Source of the DNA: SZUA-36 sp963759155 | GTDB taxonomy: Bacteria; Pseudomonadota; Gammaproteobacteria; Xanthomonadales; SZUA-36 | Reading direction: 5' to 3' | Assembly: GCA_963759155.1 (NCBI GenBank) | Contig: CAVWXX010000010.1 | Coordinates: 1 to 64,000 of the forward strand | DNA: 64,000 bases | Shown: positions 1 through 9,480 of the stretch, one piece after another | Position numbering within the stretch: the stretch's first letter is position 1 | Layout of the letters: the number at the start of each line of letters is the position of its first letter | Position numbers and translations under genes: made by a program | The notes under the pieces: model-generated | What the model saw: only the letters and a program-made list of their open reading frames with translations | What the model was told of the DNA's origin: nothing | Database searches by the model: none

Positions 1-67
1 AGGCTGTGCAAACCTGAACCAGTCGCTCCTGCGCATCCCTGCGCCCGCGACATACCGTTCATCCTGA

Positions 68-130
68 ACATAAGCTCAGCATCAAACGACGTGCATCTCT
101 CAGAGGTCACTAACCCAAACATTTGCAAAA
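68..130 (+). repeat. Dispersed repeat, copy 1 (second family)
   Basis: This stretch matches, in reverse complement, the sequence at 56869-56932. An 18-base core at 81-98 (atcaaacgacgtgcatct) is identical in the two copies, and the tail reading cccaaacatt-n-gcaaaa is shared with one difference. In both places the repeat sits beside a long palindromic element. It contains no convincing gene. Nothing else is recognised between 1 and 177. Confidence 0.6.
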
Positions 131-177
131 AACACAGACTTTTCAAGTTCTGAAGTAACCCTCTGCTACCTGTCAGA

Positions 178-338
178 AACCATTGACCCCCGCATTGGCA
201 CAAAGGCGAGGATGTGCAGTAGCTTGCTTCCAGACCTTCTGAGACAGGAGTCGAGGATGAGCGATACATGGATGTACTCGAGCGCGTCTGGAAGTAAGCT
301 ACTGCATAGCCTTGGCTTCCCCAATGATCAATGGTTTT
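178..338. repeat. Long palindromic intergenic repeat, copy A
   Basis: Arms gcagtagcttgcttccagac (216-235) and gtctggaagtaagctactgc (286-305) pair almost perfectly around a loop of about 50 bases, which itself has a tcgag/ctcga hairpin. The outside is framed by aaaccattga and tcaatggttt. The flank reading ccttggcttcccc is shared with the copies at 16981-17148 and 56668-56826, and relative to the latter this copy is inverted. It lies upstream of alkB. The rest of 339-489 shows only a possible -10 box (tattat, 461-466) before alkB. Confidence 0.75.
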
Positions 339-489
339 TCAACCTGTCAGTCCTGAAGAAAGCTACTACTTATCCCCAGCCTCTCTATTGATCATCCATG
401 ACCGGCACTGCAAGCCTATAAAAAAACTTACATTAACTGTGATAACACCAACTTCTAAGCTATTATTTTAGTAACAGAAAAGGAACAGA

Positions 490-1695
490 ATTATCGTAAC
501 TTACACCCTCGAACACCCCCAAAAGGGTCATATTGAATACCAGGACAGAAAACGCTACCTGTGGACGCTGTCGGTGTTCCTGCCTCTTGTACCCCTTCTC
601 GGGCTATTTCTGTATTTCCGCTTTGGTAACGAATGGGTCCTGATAATCCCCTTGTCGATTAACTACATCGTCATACCTATCCTGGACTGGCTCTTTGGTA
701 TGGACACCAATAACCCGCCGGAAGAAATCGTCCCCCAACTGGAAGAAGACCGTTATTACCGTTACCTGACATGGATCACGGTGCCATTACATTTTGTGAC
801 CCTGATTGCCGTTGCCTGGTTTGTCGGCACACAGGACATCAGCCTGGCGGCCATGTTTGTTCTGGCTATCACCGCCGGGGCTTATAGCGGCCTGGGTGTC
901 AACACCGCCCACGAACTCGGACACAAGAAAACCACCATTGAACAGACGCTGGCCAAAATCGCCTTGACCATTCCTGCTTATGGACACTTTTGTGTCGAAC
1001 ATAACCGTGGCCATCACCGGCACGTCGCAACTCCGGGTGACCCGGCCAGCGCGCGCATGGGCGAGTCAATTTACCGCTTTGCTTTGCGTGAGATTCCCGG
1101 TGCGTTCAAGCGTGGCTGGATGGCGGAATCAGAGCGCCTCAAACGACGAGGACTGGCTACGTGGAGCGTGCATAACGATATTCTGCAATCGTATGCCGGG
1201 AGCCTCATATTACAGGGTGGGCTGATATACGCCTTTGGCTGGATCATGATTCCGTTTCTGGCCATACACAATGTCTGGGCCTGGTACCAGCTAACAAGTG
1301 CCAATTACATAGAGCACTATGGTCTCTTACGTGAGAAAGGCGAAGATGGCCGGTATGAACGCTGCAAACCGCACCACTCATGGAATGCAAATTACACTTT
1401 CAGCAACATTGTTTTATTTCACCTGGAGCGGCACTCAGATCATCATGCCAATTCTTCACGCCGTTACCAGAGCCTGCGAAATTTTGACAATATTCCCCAA
1501 TTACCAAATGGCTATTTTGGAACCTACCTGATCGCCTATATCCCCTGGCTTTGGTACAGGGTAATGGACAAACGCCTGTTGGCTTTGCCACATGTTAACG
1601 GTGATCTGAGCAAGTTGAATATCGACCCGCAAATGCGTGAATCAATCTACGCAAAATATGGCAACAAGCAGGCTGCGATAGGGTCAGCTACTTGA
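490..1695 (+). CDS. alkB: Alkane 1-monooxygenase (AlkB-type membrane di-iron hydroxylase), start codon non-canonical
   Basis: AlkB inserts oxygen at the terminal carbon of medium-chain alkanes in the inner membrane, taking electrons from rubredoxin. From ATT 490 the protein would be 401 aa, the usual length. All four signatures are present: HELGHK (about 141), EHNRGHH (170), NYIEHYG (272) and LERHSDHH (312), with several membrane segments between them. The frame is open from 475 and encodes the family N-terminus (KRYLW before the first helix), but it has no ATG, GTG or TTG before GTG 574, which lies inside the first membrane segment. An AAGGA box at 480-484 sits five bases before ATT 490, so initiation there is inferred. 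No rubredoxin gene is in the window. The 3' end overlaps the convergent DUF5916 gene by 8 bases. Confidence 0.88.
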   Translation: MIVTYTLEHPQKGHIEYQDRKRYLWTLSVFLPLVPLLGLFLYFRFGNEWVLIIPLSINYIVIPILDWLFGMDTNNPPEEIVPQLEEDRYYRYLTWITVPLHFVTLIAVAWFVGTQDISLAAMFVLAITAGAYSGLGVNTAHELGHKKTTIEQTLAKIALTIPAYGHFCVEHNRGHHRHVATPGDPASARMGESIYRFALREIPGAFKRGWMAESERLKRRGLATWSVHNDILQSYAGSLILQGGLIYAFGWIMIPFLAIHNVWAWYQLTSANYIEHYGLLREKGEDGRYERCKPHHSWNANYTFSNIVLFHLERHSDHHANSSRRYQSLRNFDNIPQLPNGYFGTYLIAYIPWLWYRVMDKRLLALPHVNGDLSKLNIDPQMRESIYAKYGNKQAAIGSAT

Positions 1696-3874
1696 AAACG
1701 TCAAACATATAACTGTATTTGAGTATGATTTCGCGACCCGTTGGTAAGGAACCCACACCCTGCTCATCAAACTCGTTATAAACGAGGTAAAGGCCGGTAT
1801 TGGCTGTACGCAACCATGAAAAGCGCAGGTTGGTGCTCAGTGTTTCATTGTCATCGTTGTACTGCATCAGGAGTTGTAACAGGACTTTGGGTGTAAACGA
1901 GTACGAGAGACGCAGACGTGAAAGCGTGACCGAAAAGTTTCCGCCTTCAACCGGCAAATCATAGTGATTGTAGTTAACCGATAAACTGGTACTGAACTTG
2001 TCACCGATACGGTAATTTATATGAGGTGATGCAATGAAGCGATTTCCACCAAACTTGTCACCGATGGTTGTGCTCATACCAAACGAAAAATCCTGCGACT
2101 CATCCGTCGTGAAATACAGCCCTACTTCAGTTCCATAGTAAGTGCCTGGCTCAACCCAGACATCGTCAATGATGTCGAACCTCTCTTTGATGCCATCCCT
2201 GAAAATGTTGTAACCGGTATGCAGCTCGTAGCCGTTTTTCCACTCCCAGTGAACGTCCAGATGCAGAAACCCGGTTTCCACGAAATCATCAAAATCTTCA
2301 TAACGCCGATAACTGTAATGTGGTCGTATCTCCAGCAAGCCCCACATATCCTCAGGCCTGATGCGCATCAGGCTGTTGATGGAAAACTTTTTGTATTCCG
2401 AACGTGATAAAAACCCGACTTCCGGATTGAAGTTCGCCTGTACCTCGGTGTATTCGATACCATGACTCCACTCTGCAGAATCATAATTTCCCTTTATTGA
2501 GTACGCGAAGTCGTCGTCATCAAGACCGGGCGTATCGGTTTTCGAAAGCCAGGCGTTTATCTGGGTGAACTCCCCGAGTGCAAGCCGGCCATCAAAACCA
2601 TAGGTGCGGTTTTTATCTGCCGACTCAGGGAGGATGTAAGAACCATCACCATTACGCTCGACGAAAATGGCACCGAGTGAGGATCGCTCTCCAATTTCCT
2701 GATTAACGCGTGCAACTGTAAATGCGTTTTCAGGCGCAATACCGTCGACTCCTTCAGAGGACATGTAAAGGAAGCCAACATTGGTGTGCTCACCCATCTT
2801 CCCGGAAACACGTGCGCCACCGTTGATGGGTATGACGTCGCCATCTTCGGCAATACCAATTCGACGGCTGAAAAACAGCTGGGCTTCACCGCTATTACCA
2901 ACGGTAAACTGTCCCGCATTTTCGAGAAAAAATGGCCGCTTTTCGGGAAAGTACAGATTGAAGCGATCGAGGTTGACCTGCTGTTCATCAGCCTCCACCT
3001 GGGCAAAGTCTGTGTTGTAGGTGAGGTCCAGGGTCAGGCTTGGTGTTATCGAATACTTGATGTCAACACCAAACTCTGTATCTGTTTTCGTGCCATCCAG
3101 TTCACCACCCCGCCCCGCACGAAACAGGCCATAGGGAGTGATCTTCAGGTTTTTTGTCAAAGACGGTGTGATGCCCTCGACAGAACCTGCTTCCGACACA
3201 CGGTTCAGGTTGTATTGCCTGGACAGGGGCGCCCAATACACAACTTCATTATTTCGACGAATATTTCTCTGAAAATTAATTCCCCAGGTCTGGTTCTCAC
3301 CCTTACCGTAACGCAGGCTTTTGAACGGAATGCGCATCTCGGCACTCCAGCCTATTTCAGAAATTTGCGTACTTACACTCCAGCTCGCATTCCAGTCGAT
3401 GTTGAAGCCAAGCGCGCCGTTGGAAGCCTCTTTGATCACCTGGGCATCATATTCCATACCCACCGGATTGGTTCCGAACACAAAACCGTTTTGCCTGTCC
3501 AGCATGCCATCGATAATGACTCTAAAACTGTCGGACTCGTTAAGGCTTTTGTCACGCCGCCCATCGGTAACGATAATCCCGTCCGGGTTGTCATCGTAGG
3601 CCACCATGCCGATATAAAGCGCGTCATCCAGAAAGCCGACATACACCTCGGTACGCTGGGTTGCAGCCTCGCCTTCAATCGGCTGCACCTGCCAGAAATC
3701 CGTCGCGGGAGAAACACCCTGCCAGGCGGGGTCTGCCAGTACCTCACCATCCAGAAAAGGTGCTTCTGAAAGCTCAGACGACTGCATGACAGGGCGGGGA
3801 CTTGAGACACCTTCGGCAATCACATTACCTATGGCGAAAAATGAAGCCGCAATAAATATCAAGCTGTACTTCAT
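1688..3874 (-). CDS. DUF5916 protein with N-terminal CBM9-like domain, outer-membrane beta-barrel type
   Basis: A signal peptide (MKYSLIFIAASFFAIGNVIA) is followed by a family-9 carbohydrate-binding-like beta-sandwich (about residues 30-210, with EVYVGFLDDALYIG typical of its core). A long C-terminal region of alternating, aromatic-rich strands ends in YMFDVFK and resembles a beta-barrel. This layout matches the DUF5916 family of exported or outer-membrane proteins, whose substrate is unknown. I start at ATG 3874 because the signal peptide begins there; ATG 3892 or 3910 would add 6 or 12 residues. Its 3' end overlaps alkB tail to tail. Function is not assigned. Confidence 0.8.
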   Translation of the reverse strand: MKYSLIFIAASFFAIGNVIAEGVSSPRPVMQSSELSEAPFLDGEVLADPAWQGVSPATDFWQVQPIEGEAATQRTEVYVGFLDDALYIGMVAYDDNPDGIIVTDGRRDKSLNESDSFRVIIDGMLDRQNGFVFGTNPVGMEYDAQVIKEASNGALGFNIDWNASWSVSTQISEIGWSAEMRIPFKSLRYGKGENQTWGINFQRNIRRNNEVVYWAPLSRQYNLNRVSEAGSVEGITPSLTKNLKITPYGLFRAGRGGELDGTKTDTEFGVDIKYSITPSLTLDLTYNTDFAQVEADEQQVNLDRFNLYFPEKRPFFLENAGQFTVGNSGEAQLFFSRRIGIAEDGDVIPINGGARVSGKMGEHTNVGFLYMSSEGVDGIAPENAFTVARVNQEIGERSSLGAIFVERNGDGSYILPESADKNRTYGFDGRLALGEFTQINAWLSKTDTPGLDDDDFAYSIKGNYDSAEWSHGIEYTEVQANFNPEVGFLSRSEYKKFSINSLMRIRPEDMWGLLEIRPHYSYRRYEDFDDFVETGFLHLDVHWEWKNGYELHTGYNIFRDGIKERFDIIDDVWVEPGTYYGTEVGLYFTTDESQDFSFGMSTTIGDKFGGNRFIASPHINYRIGDKFSTSLSVNYNHYDLPVEGGNFSVTLSRLRLSYSFTPKVLLQLLMQYNDDNETLSTNLRFSWLRTANTGLYLVYNEFDEQGVGSLPTGREIILKYSYMFDVFK

Positions 3875-4219
3875 GTTATTATGATAAATCATTGATAGTA
3901 CTGATTTCATCCTTGAATATTTTATTTTTAAACTTGATGAAAATAAGCCTTCAATGCCGTTTTTAAACCGGATGATAAACAGAAATAACTGAAGACATTT
4001 GTAGGGAAATCCCCGCAGCTGATTATCTCACGATTTACCACTGAATTGTAATATTAGAGAAATATAATAGACCGTAAAATCCAGCGGGTGAACGTCGGGT
4101 TAAATCCAGACGCGAGTTCGTGTTCACCCGGACTGCGCGGGCCTGATAATTTACCCTTGTTCCTACCATCATAAGCACTTACTATCCGCGACCAGACGAC
4201 CATTAAGTGAGTACAATCT
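3875..4219. promoter_or_regulatory. Divergent intergenic region between the DUF5916 gene and rapA
   Basis: An AT-rich 345-base gap separates two genes transcribed away from each other, so it must hold both promoters. A consensus-like -10 (tataat, 4063-4068) faces rapA, but I see no well-spaced -35 for it. No repeat, small RNA or peptide gene is evident. Confidence 0.4.
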
Positions 4220-7102
4220 GTGCCAGCTTCATCCATCAAACCCGGCCAACGCTGGGTCAGTAATACTGAATCTGAACTCGGGCTTGGCATTGTGCTTGAG
4301 GTTGCCCACCGCCGCGTTGAAGTGAACTTTCCCGCGGCCGATGAGAAGCGTGTCTATGCCATCGATAACGCACCACTGAGCCGGGTGCGTTACGAGGTCG
4401 GTCAGGAAATCAGCAACACCGAGGGCCATCAACTACTGATTACCCAGGTGGAAGAACATAATGGCTGCCTGATGTACCTGGGTAGCGATGAGAACGACCA
4501 GGTTATGGTGGTGCCGGAACTGGAACTGAATAGTTTTGTCCAGTTCAGCAAGCCCCAGGAACGTTTGTTTGCGGGACAAATAGATAAGAATCGCGCCTTC
4601 CAACTACGTCTCGACACCCTGCGCCACTACCGTCAGTTACAGGAAAACCCGGTCGCAGGTCTGCTGGGGGCCCGCATACAGTTATTGCCACACCAATTGT
4701 ATATCGCCAATGAAATCGCCAACCGCTACGCGCCACGGGTATTACTGGCAGATGAGGTCGGACTGGGTAAAACCATCGAAGCCGGTCTGATCATCCACCA
4801 GCAACTGCTGACGGGTCGTGCCCACCGTGTGCTCATTACCGTACCCGATAGCCTGGTTCATCAGTGGCTGGTTGAAATGTTGCGGCGCTTCAATCTGTTT
4901 TTTACCATTCTGGATGAAGAACGTTGCCTCGCCCTGGCTGAATCCGGTACAGAAAACCCCTTCGAAAGCGCGCAACTCGTGCTTTGCAGCCTGTCTTTTC
5001 TCGAGGCGGAACCTGAGCGTCTGGAACAGGCAACGGCAGCCGGGTGGGACCTGCTGGTGGTGGACGAAGCCCACCACCTGGAGTGGACAGAACAACAGGC
5101 AAGCCCCGCATACCTGGCCATAGAGGCCTTATCCCGACATTCCAGGGGACTGTTGCTGTTGACGGCTACGCCCGAACAACTGGGTATTCAGGGTCACTTT
5201 GCCCGTCTGCGACTGCTGGACCCGGCACGCTATTTCAGCATCGAGAGTTTTCGTGAAGAGGAAGCACGATATGCGCCGGTAAATGACCTGGTGCAGAACC
5301 TGCTGGCTGAGGATGGCTTAAAACAATTCAAAAGCGGACCAGTACAAAAACAACTCGCAGACTTTTTGGGCAAAACCGCGCTTGATACCCTCAACACGGA
5401 GTTTGACAGTCATGAATCCGAACCGGAAAAAATACTCAACCGCCTGATTCGGGAATTATTGGATCGCCATGGTACCGGAAGAGTTTTATTCCGGAATACA
5501 CGGACGTCCGTCACGGGGTTTCCGCAGCGCGAGTTGCACACCTACCTGCTAGCCACCCCTGAGCTGCCACCCGGGACAGAAACCGCCCTTGCCGAGCCAG
5601 GCTCGGTTGAAGCCCTTCTGAGACCTGAGATGTTACTCGGCAAAAAATGGCTAAAGACTGACCCCAGGGTTGAATGGCTGGTCGATTTTCTGAAGCTGCA
5701 ACGCGACAACAAGATACTTGTGATTTGTGCGCGCGCCGAAACCGCCCTGGAATTAGAGAACTACCTCAACCTGAAACAGGGGTTTCACTCCGCCGTGTTT
5801 CACGAAGGCTTGTCGCTGGTCGCACGGGATCGTGCGGCGGCGTACTTTGCGGATGAGGAACAAGGTGCGCAAGTACTGGTATGCTCGGAAATCGGTAGTG
5901 AAGGACGCAACTTCCAATTCTCCAGCCAACTGGTCTTGTTCGACCTGCCACTTAACCCCGACCTGCTGGAGCAACGCATCGGTCGTCTGGACCGGATCGG
6001 TCAACGTAACAAGGTGTTGATACATGCACCCTGTTATGCCCACAGCGCTCAACATGTGCTGCTTCGCTGGTACCACGAGGGCATCAATGCCTTCGAATCA
6101 ACCTGTGCAATTGGACAGACTGTCTTCCAGGCGTTTGAAAGTGCGCTGAATAATTGCCTGCTGCATCCCGATGACACTACCGCCGTCACCAGGCTGATCA
6201 ATGAAACCCGCGGCCGTGCTGACGCTCTTGTAACTGAGTTACAACAGGGCCGTGACCGATTGCTTGAGCTGAACTCCTGTAACCAGGAAAAAGCCGAACT
6301 CATCATCGAGGAAATGCATGAGCAAGAGCGGCGACACACGTTAAGCACCTATATGGAAAGCGTTTTTGACCAGTTCGGAGTTGACCAGGAACACCACACC
6401 GCCAACAGTGTGGTGCTGCGACCCGGTGAACACATGACCGGACACAGCTTCCCTGCCTTGCCCGAAGACGGACTCACCGCCACCTATCAACGCGACCTGG
6501 CGTTGACACGTGAGGATTTTCACTACCTGACCTGGGAACACCCGATGGTCACCGGCGCCATGGATATGGTGTTAAGCGGGGAATTCGGCAACACGGCCTT
6601 TTGCACGATAAAACTGCCACCCTACAAAGCAGGCAGCATTTTGCTGGAGGCAGTTTTTACAACGAGTTGCCCTGCCCCGCCGGGCCTTCAGTTGCACCGC
6701 TACCTGCCCCTGACCATGAGCCGTATCGTCGTCGACAGCAAGGGCAATAATCTCAGCGAACTGCTGACAGAAAAACACTTCAACAAACTGGGCCAGCGTG
6801 TGCGACGACACGCCGCACAGGATTTTATTCGCCATACACGGGCAAAAATTGTTGCCATGATCCAGCAAGCAGAACAACTTGCAAGCGAACAGGAAGTGTC
6901 GATCATTGAGGCAGCCAAAGCCCGGATGCTTAAGCTTCAGGAATCCGAGCTACAGCGTTTACGGGCACTATCAGAGGTCAACCCCAATATACGCCAGGAA
7001 GAAATTGACCACCTGGCAGCAGAGACAGACGAACTCCAGCATTACCTGGCATCCGCCCAACTCAAGCTGGAGGCCGTGCGCCTGGCCGTTACAACCGAGT
7101 AA
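4220..7102 (+). CDS. rapA: RNA polymerase-associated Swi2/Snf2 ATPase RapA (HepA)
   Basis: RapA binds core RNA polymerase and recycles stalled enzyme after transcription. At 960 aa it is close to the E. coli length of 968. It has the N-terminal Tudor-like region (PGQRWVSNTESELGLG), Walker A DEVGLGKT near residue 177, a DEAH box near 280, LLTATP (motif III), and the helicase C-terminal motifs, including EIGSEGRNFQ and QRIGRLDRIGQ. Translation begins at GTG 4220, which gives the canonical N-terminus; the Shine-Dalgarno is weak. It stands alone, divergent from DUF5916 and convergent with the acyl-CoA dehydrogenase. Identification is secure. Confidence 0.96.
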   Translation: MPASSIKPGQRWVSNTESELGLGIVLEVAHRRVEVNFPAADEKRVYAIDNAPLSRVRYEVGQEISNTEGHQLLITQVEEHNGCLMYLGSDENDQVMVVPELELNSFVQFSKPQERLFAGQIDKNRAFQLRLDTLRHYRQLQENPVAGLLGARIQLLPHQLYIANEIANRYAPRVLLADEVGLGKTIEAGLIIHQQLLTGRAHRVLITVPDSLVHQWLVEMLRRFNLFFTILDEERCLALAESGTENPFESAQLVLCSLSFLEAEPERLEQATAAGWDLLVVDEAHHLEWTEQQASPAYLAIEALSRHSRGLLLLTATPEQLGIQGHFARLRLLDPARYFSIESFREEEARYAPVNDLVQNLLAEDGLKQFKSGPVQKQLADFLGKTALDTLNTEFDSHESEPEKILNRLIRELLDRHGTGRVLFRNTRTSVTGFPQRELHTYLLATPELPPGTETALAEPGSVEALLRPEMLLGKKWLKTDPRVEWLVDFLKLQRDNKILVICARAETALELENYLNLKQGFHSAVFHEGLSLVARDRAAAYFADEEQGAQVLVCSEIGSEGRNFQFSSQLVLFDLPLNPDLLEQRIGRLDRIGQRNKVLIHAPCYAHSAQHVLLRWYHEGINAFESTCAIGQTVFQAFESALNNCLLHPDDTTAVTRLINETRGRADALVTELQQGRDRLLELNSCNQEKAELIIEEMHEQERRHTLSTYMESVFDQFGVDQEHHTANSVVLRPGEHMTGHSFPALPEDGLTATYQRDLALTREDFHYLTWEHPMVTGAMDMVLSGEFGNTAFCTIKLPPYKAGSILLEAVFTTSCPAPPGLQLHRYLPLTMSRIVVDSKGNNLSELLTEKHFNKLGQRVRRHAAQDFIRHTRAKIVAMIQQAEQLASEQEVSIIEAAKARMLKLQESELQRLRALSEVNPNIRQEEIDHLAAETDELQHYLASAQLKLEAVRLAVTTE

Positions 7103-7142
7103 GCAATTTATACCCGGCTTCACCGTTAATATATTGCAGTAT

Positions 7143-8840
7143 CTATAGCCCCGTCTTGTATTGACCCTTCAGTGCAAACACCTGTTGCTGCCAAATCCTC
7201 TCAAAACGCGCAGGGTCTGAAACCGGTGCTTTTATAATCTCCAGGGCGAGCTGTTTCTGATCTTGTGTACTGCTGGTCTTGCTGTATATATCCAAAGCAA
7301 ACGCGGACATATCGCGAACCATGAAGTCAAAAATCTGCTCCATTAAATCTGACCCGACTTTGAAATGCGGCGCGTTTTCGAGAATCAACTGGCCATAAGC
7401 GATCAGGCAGAAACATTCCCCCAGGGCCAGCAGATAATCGATGTCTTTGGACTGCCTGGCATCCGGCCCACCTTTAAGCAACAGGCAACGAAAGGCTGCG
7501 ATCTGCTGTTTGAAGAGCTCGACGTTGGGTGTTTCGACCGTTTCGTACGCAAGCCCGTAATCGTGAAATGTAATATTGCCCAGACCTCTTGTCGGGCCCT
7601 GGTCAAACAGGAACGTATCATCTGCGGTTTCAATACGTTTGCCTACCTCAGGGTACTCCGTGCTTTCGAACAGGAAATTCTTCATAAATTTTACAATCAA
7701 GGCCATATTGACGTGGATGGTTCCCTCCAGTTTGGGCAACATTCCGGCTTCGTGGTTTGCGATTTCGAAGAAAGGCTCCTTCTCAAAACCCTTGGCTGCA
7801 ATGACCTCATGCAACTGCCGCACGACCTGCTCACCCTGGCTGGTGACTTTCATTTTGACCATCGGGTTATAGAGCAGATACCGGCGATCCTCGGCTGACG
7901 CGCAGCGCATGTAGTCGATGGCGCGATCGGAGAACAGACGCATGGCCGCCAGGCGGCAGTAGCTATCGACAAATATCTGCCTCACGTGCGGAAAGTCGGT
8001 CACCAGGCCACCATATAACTTGCGATTGGCAGCATGGTCGAGTGCTTCGTAAAATGCGTGGGTAGCCAGGCCTAAAGAACCGAACCCAAGGTTAAACTTG
8101 CAGACATTGATCGTGTTGAGCATGTTGTCCCAGGCCTTCGGACCGCGTTCCATGATCTCCGCTTCGGTGATCGGGTAATCATGCAAGGCCAGCTCAGCAA
8201 CATAGTTGGGCTCATTGACCGTGTTCTTTACACACTCATAGGCCTCATGTTGGCTATCGGCGGCGAAAAAAACATAGTCACCGCTATCCGACATTTTTCC
8301 AAACATCGAGGTAATGGCAGCCTCATTGCCATTACCAATATAATATTTCCGGCCATTGGCACGATAGCTGCCATCCGCCATTGGCGACAGGTTCATCTCG
8401 GAAGCGTAGATATCTGCACCATGTTCTTTTTCTGACAAACCAAAAGCGAATACTTTGCCCTCTTTCAGTAACTCAGCAGTTTTGTGCTTAAGCGCCTCGT
8501 TGCTGCCGGTCCACACAGGCACCAGCCCCAGCATGGAAACCTGGAACGTGTACCAGTAAGTAATGCCGTAAAAACCGACAATCTCGGCAAAAATGGCATT
8601 TCGCCAGGTATCCCAACTGGCGTCAGGATCACCATACCCCGCCGGTGTCATCAGGGTCGCAAAAACCTGGTTCTCTTTCAGGAAATCAACAAAATCATGA
8701 TTCCAGACCTTGTTATGCCAGTCGAATTTGATCTTTTCAAGACCCTTATTTTCAAAGAAATCGATGACTTTCTGCATCATTTCACGGGTTTTCGGATCGG
8801 CGTAATTGTGACCGTCTTTCAGAGGATTGAAGAGCAACAT
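7143..8840 (-). CDS. Acyl-CoA dehydrogenase family protein
   Basis: A flavoenzyme of 565 aa that would oxidise an acyl-CoA to the 2-enoyl-CoA in fatty-acid breakdown. Visible hallmarks are the FAD/substrate segment FAFGLSEKEHGADI (about residue 131), the middle beta domain, and the C-terminal helical domain with NRKLYGG and VRQLHEVIAAKGF. It is longer than the roughly 380-residue classical enzymes, which suggests a long-chain or otherwise specialised branch; the substrate cannot be read from sequence. Near alkB it would suit alkane-derived acyl-CoAs, but the two genes are 5 kb apart and not in an operon. The yjjX-like gene lies 24 bases upstream on the same strand. Confidence 0.85.
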   Translation of the reverse strand: MLLFNPLKDGHNYADPKTREMMQKVIDFFENKGLEKIKFDWHNKVWNHDFVDFLKENQVFATLMTPAGYGDPDASWDTWRNAIFAEIVGFYGITYWYTFQVSMLGLVPVWTGSNEALKHKTAELLKEGKVFAFGLSEKEHGADIYASEMNLSPMADGSYRANGRKYYIGNGNEAAITSMFGKMSDSGDYVFFAADSQHEAYECVKNTVNEPNYVAELALHDYPITEAEIMERGPKAWDNMLNTINVCKFNLGFGSLGLATHAFYEALDHAANRKLYGGLVTDFPHVRQIFVDSYCRLAAMRLFSDRAIDYMRCASAEDRRYLLYNPMVKMKVTSQGEQVVRQLHEVIAAKGFEKEPFFEIANHEAGMLPKLEGTIHVNMALIVKFMKNFLFESTEYPEVGKRIETADDTFLFDQGPTRGLGNITFHDYGLAYETVETPNVELFKQQIAAFRCLLLKGGPDARQSKDIDYLLALGECFCLIAYGQLILENAPHFKVGSDLMEQIFDFMVRDMSAFALDIYSKTSSTQDQKQLALEIIKAPVSDPARFERIWQQQVFALKGQYKTGL

Positions 8841-8864
8841 GATGAAACTCCCTATATTTAAGTT

Positions 8865-9392
8865 TTACAACCAGAGTTCGTGTACAAAAGGAACCAGCGC
8901 AAGGATGAGTGTTTGTGTATAAATACTTTCGCGGGTCATCAGACCATCCGTGAGCAGACCGTAGGCGCCACCGCCCTGCTTGCTGTTGAGGGTTGAGAAT
9001 ACCTGGTCATTTGCGTCACCAAGTTCCAACCCGCCGATAACCAGTTCCTGTACCCGCGGCGGTAGCGGCAATGTGGCGGTTCGCGTCTCACTGATCCGGT
9101 CTTTACTGCCGCCAATGACCATCCACGCGAAGGCCATCAGGTGACCGTCAAAAAGATCCAGCCCACCTTCCATCCCAACCCAGTAATCGGCATCCGGATA
9201 GTTTGTTTTGGCGTTGTTAACCCGGTTTCTGGCACCTTGGAGCGTCACCTGGTCAGACATGGGCTGATCGGGCACACCAGATGGCACGCTCACCGGGGTC
9301 AACTCAATATCAGAAGATGGAAACCTGCTCAGGAAAGCTTTCCGCACAGCGGCAATTTTGACTGGATTGTGAGAGCTAACGATGATTTTCAT
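8865..9392 (-). CDS. yjjX: Inosine/xanthosine triphosphatase (YjjX family, DUF84)
   Basis: The family hydrolyses ITP and XTP, keeping deaminated purines out of nucleic acids. The 175-residue protein begins with the diagnostic IIVSSHNPVKIAAVRKAF and contains GARNRV and WVGMEGG, both conserved in YjjX. Its length matches the family (about 170-180 aa). It ends 24 bases before the acyl-CoA dehydrogenase start and may be cotranscribed with it, with no functional link. It is divergent from rsgA, with 88 bases between for both promoters. Confidence 0.88.
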   Translation of the reverse strand: MKIIVSSHNPVKIAAVRKAFLSRFPSSDIELTPVSVPSGVPDQPMSDQVTLQGARNRVNNAKTNYPDADYWVGMEGGLDLFDGHLMAFAWMVIGGSKDRISETRTATLPLPPRVQELVIGGLELGDANDQVFSTLNSKQGGGAYGLLTDGLMTRESIYTQTLILALVPFVHELWL

Positions 9393-9480
9393 AGCTTGAC
9401 CATCAAACAGAAACTCGCCTTCGGCAATACAGAAAGGATATAGTCAAGGTTCGTTCACAGCAACCTGAATCAGAGCCTTA

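Noticed and set aside
441..470. CRP-like or sigma-70 promoter before alkB
   Set aside because: Only the tattat -10-like box is present; the spacing to any -35 or symmetric operator is poor.
2786..3769. A 327-residue open frame on the plus strand opposite the DUF5916 gene
   Set aside because: The minus-strand gene has signal peptide, CBM9-like and barrel features throughout, so the plus frame is a by-product of base composition.
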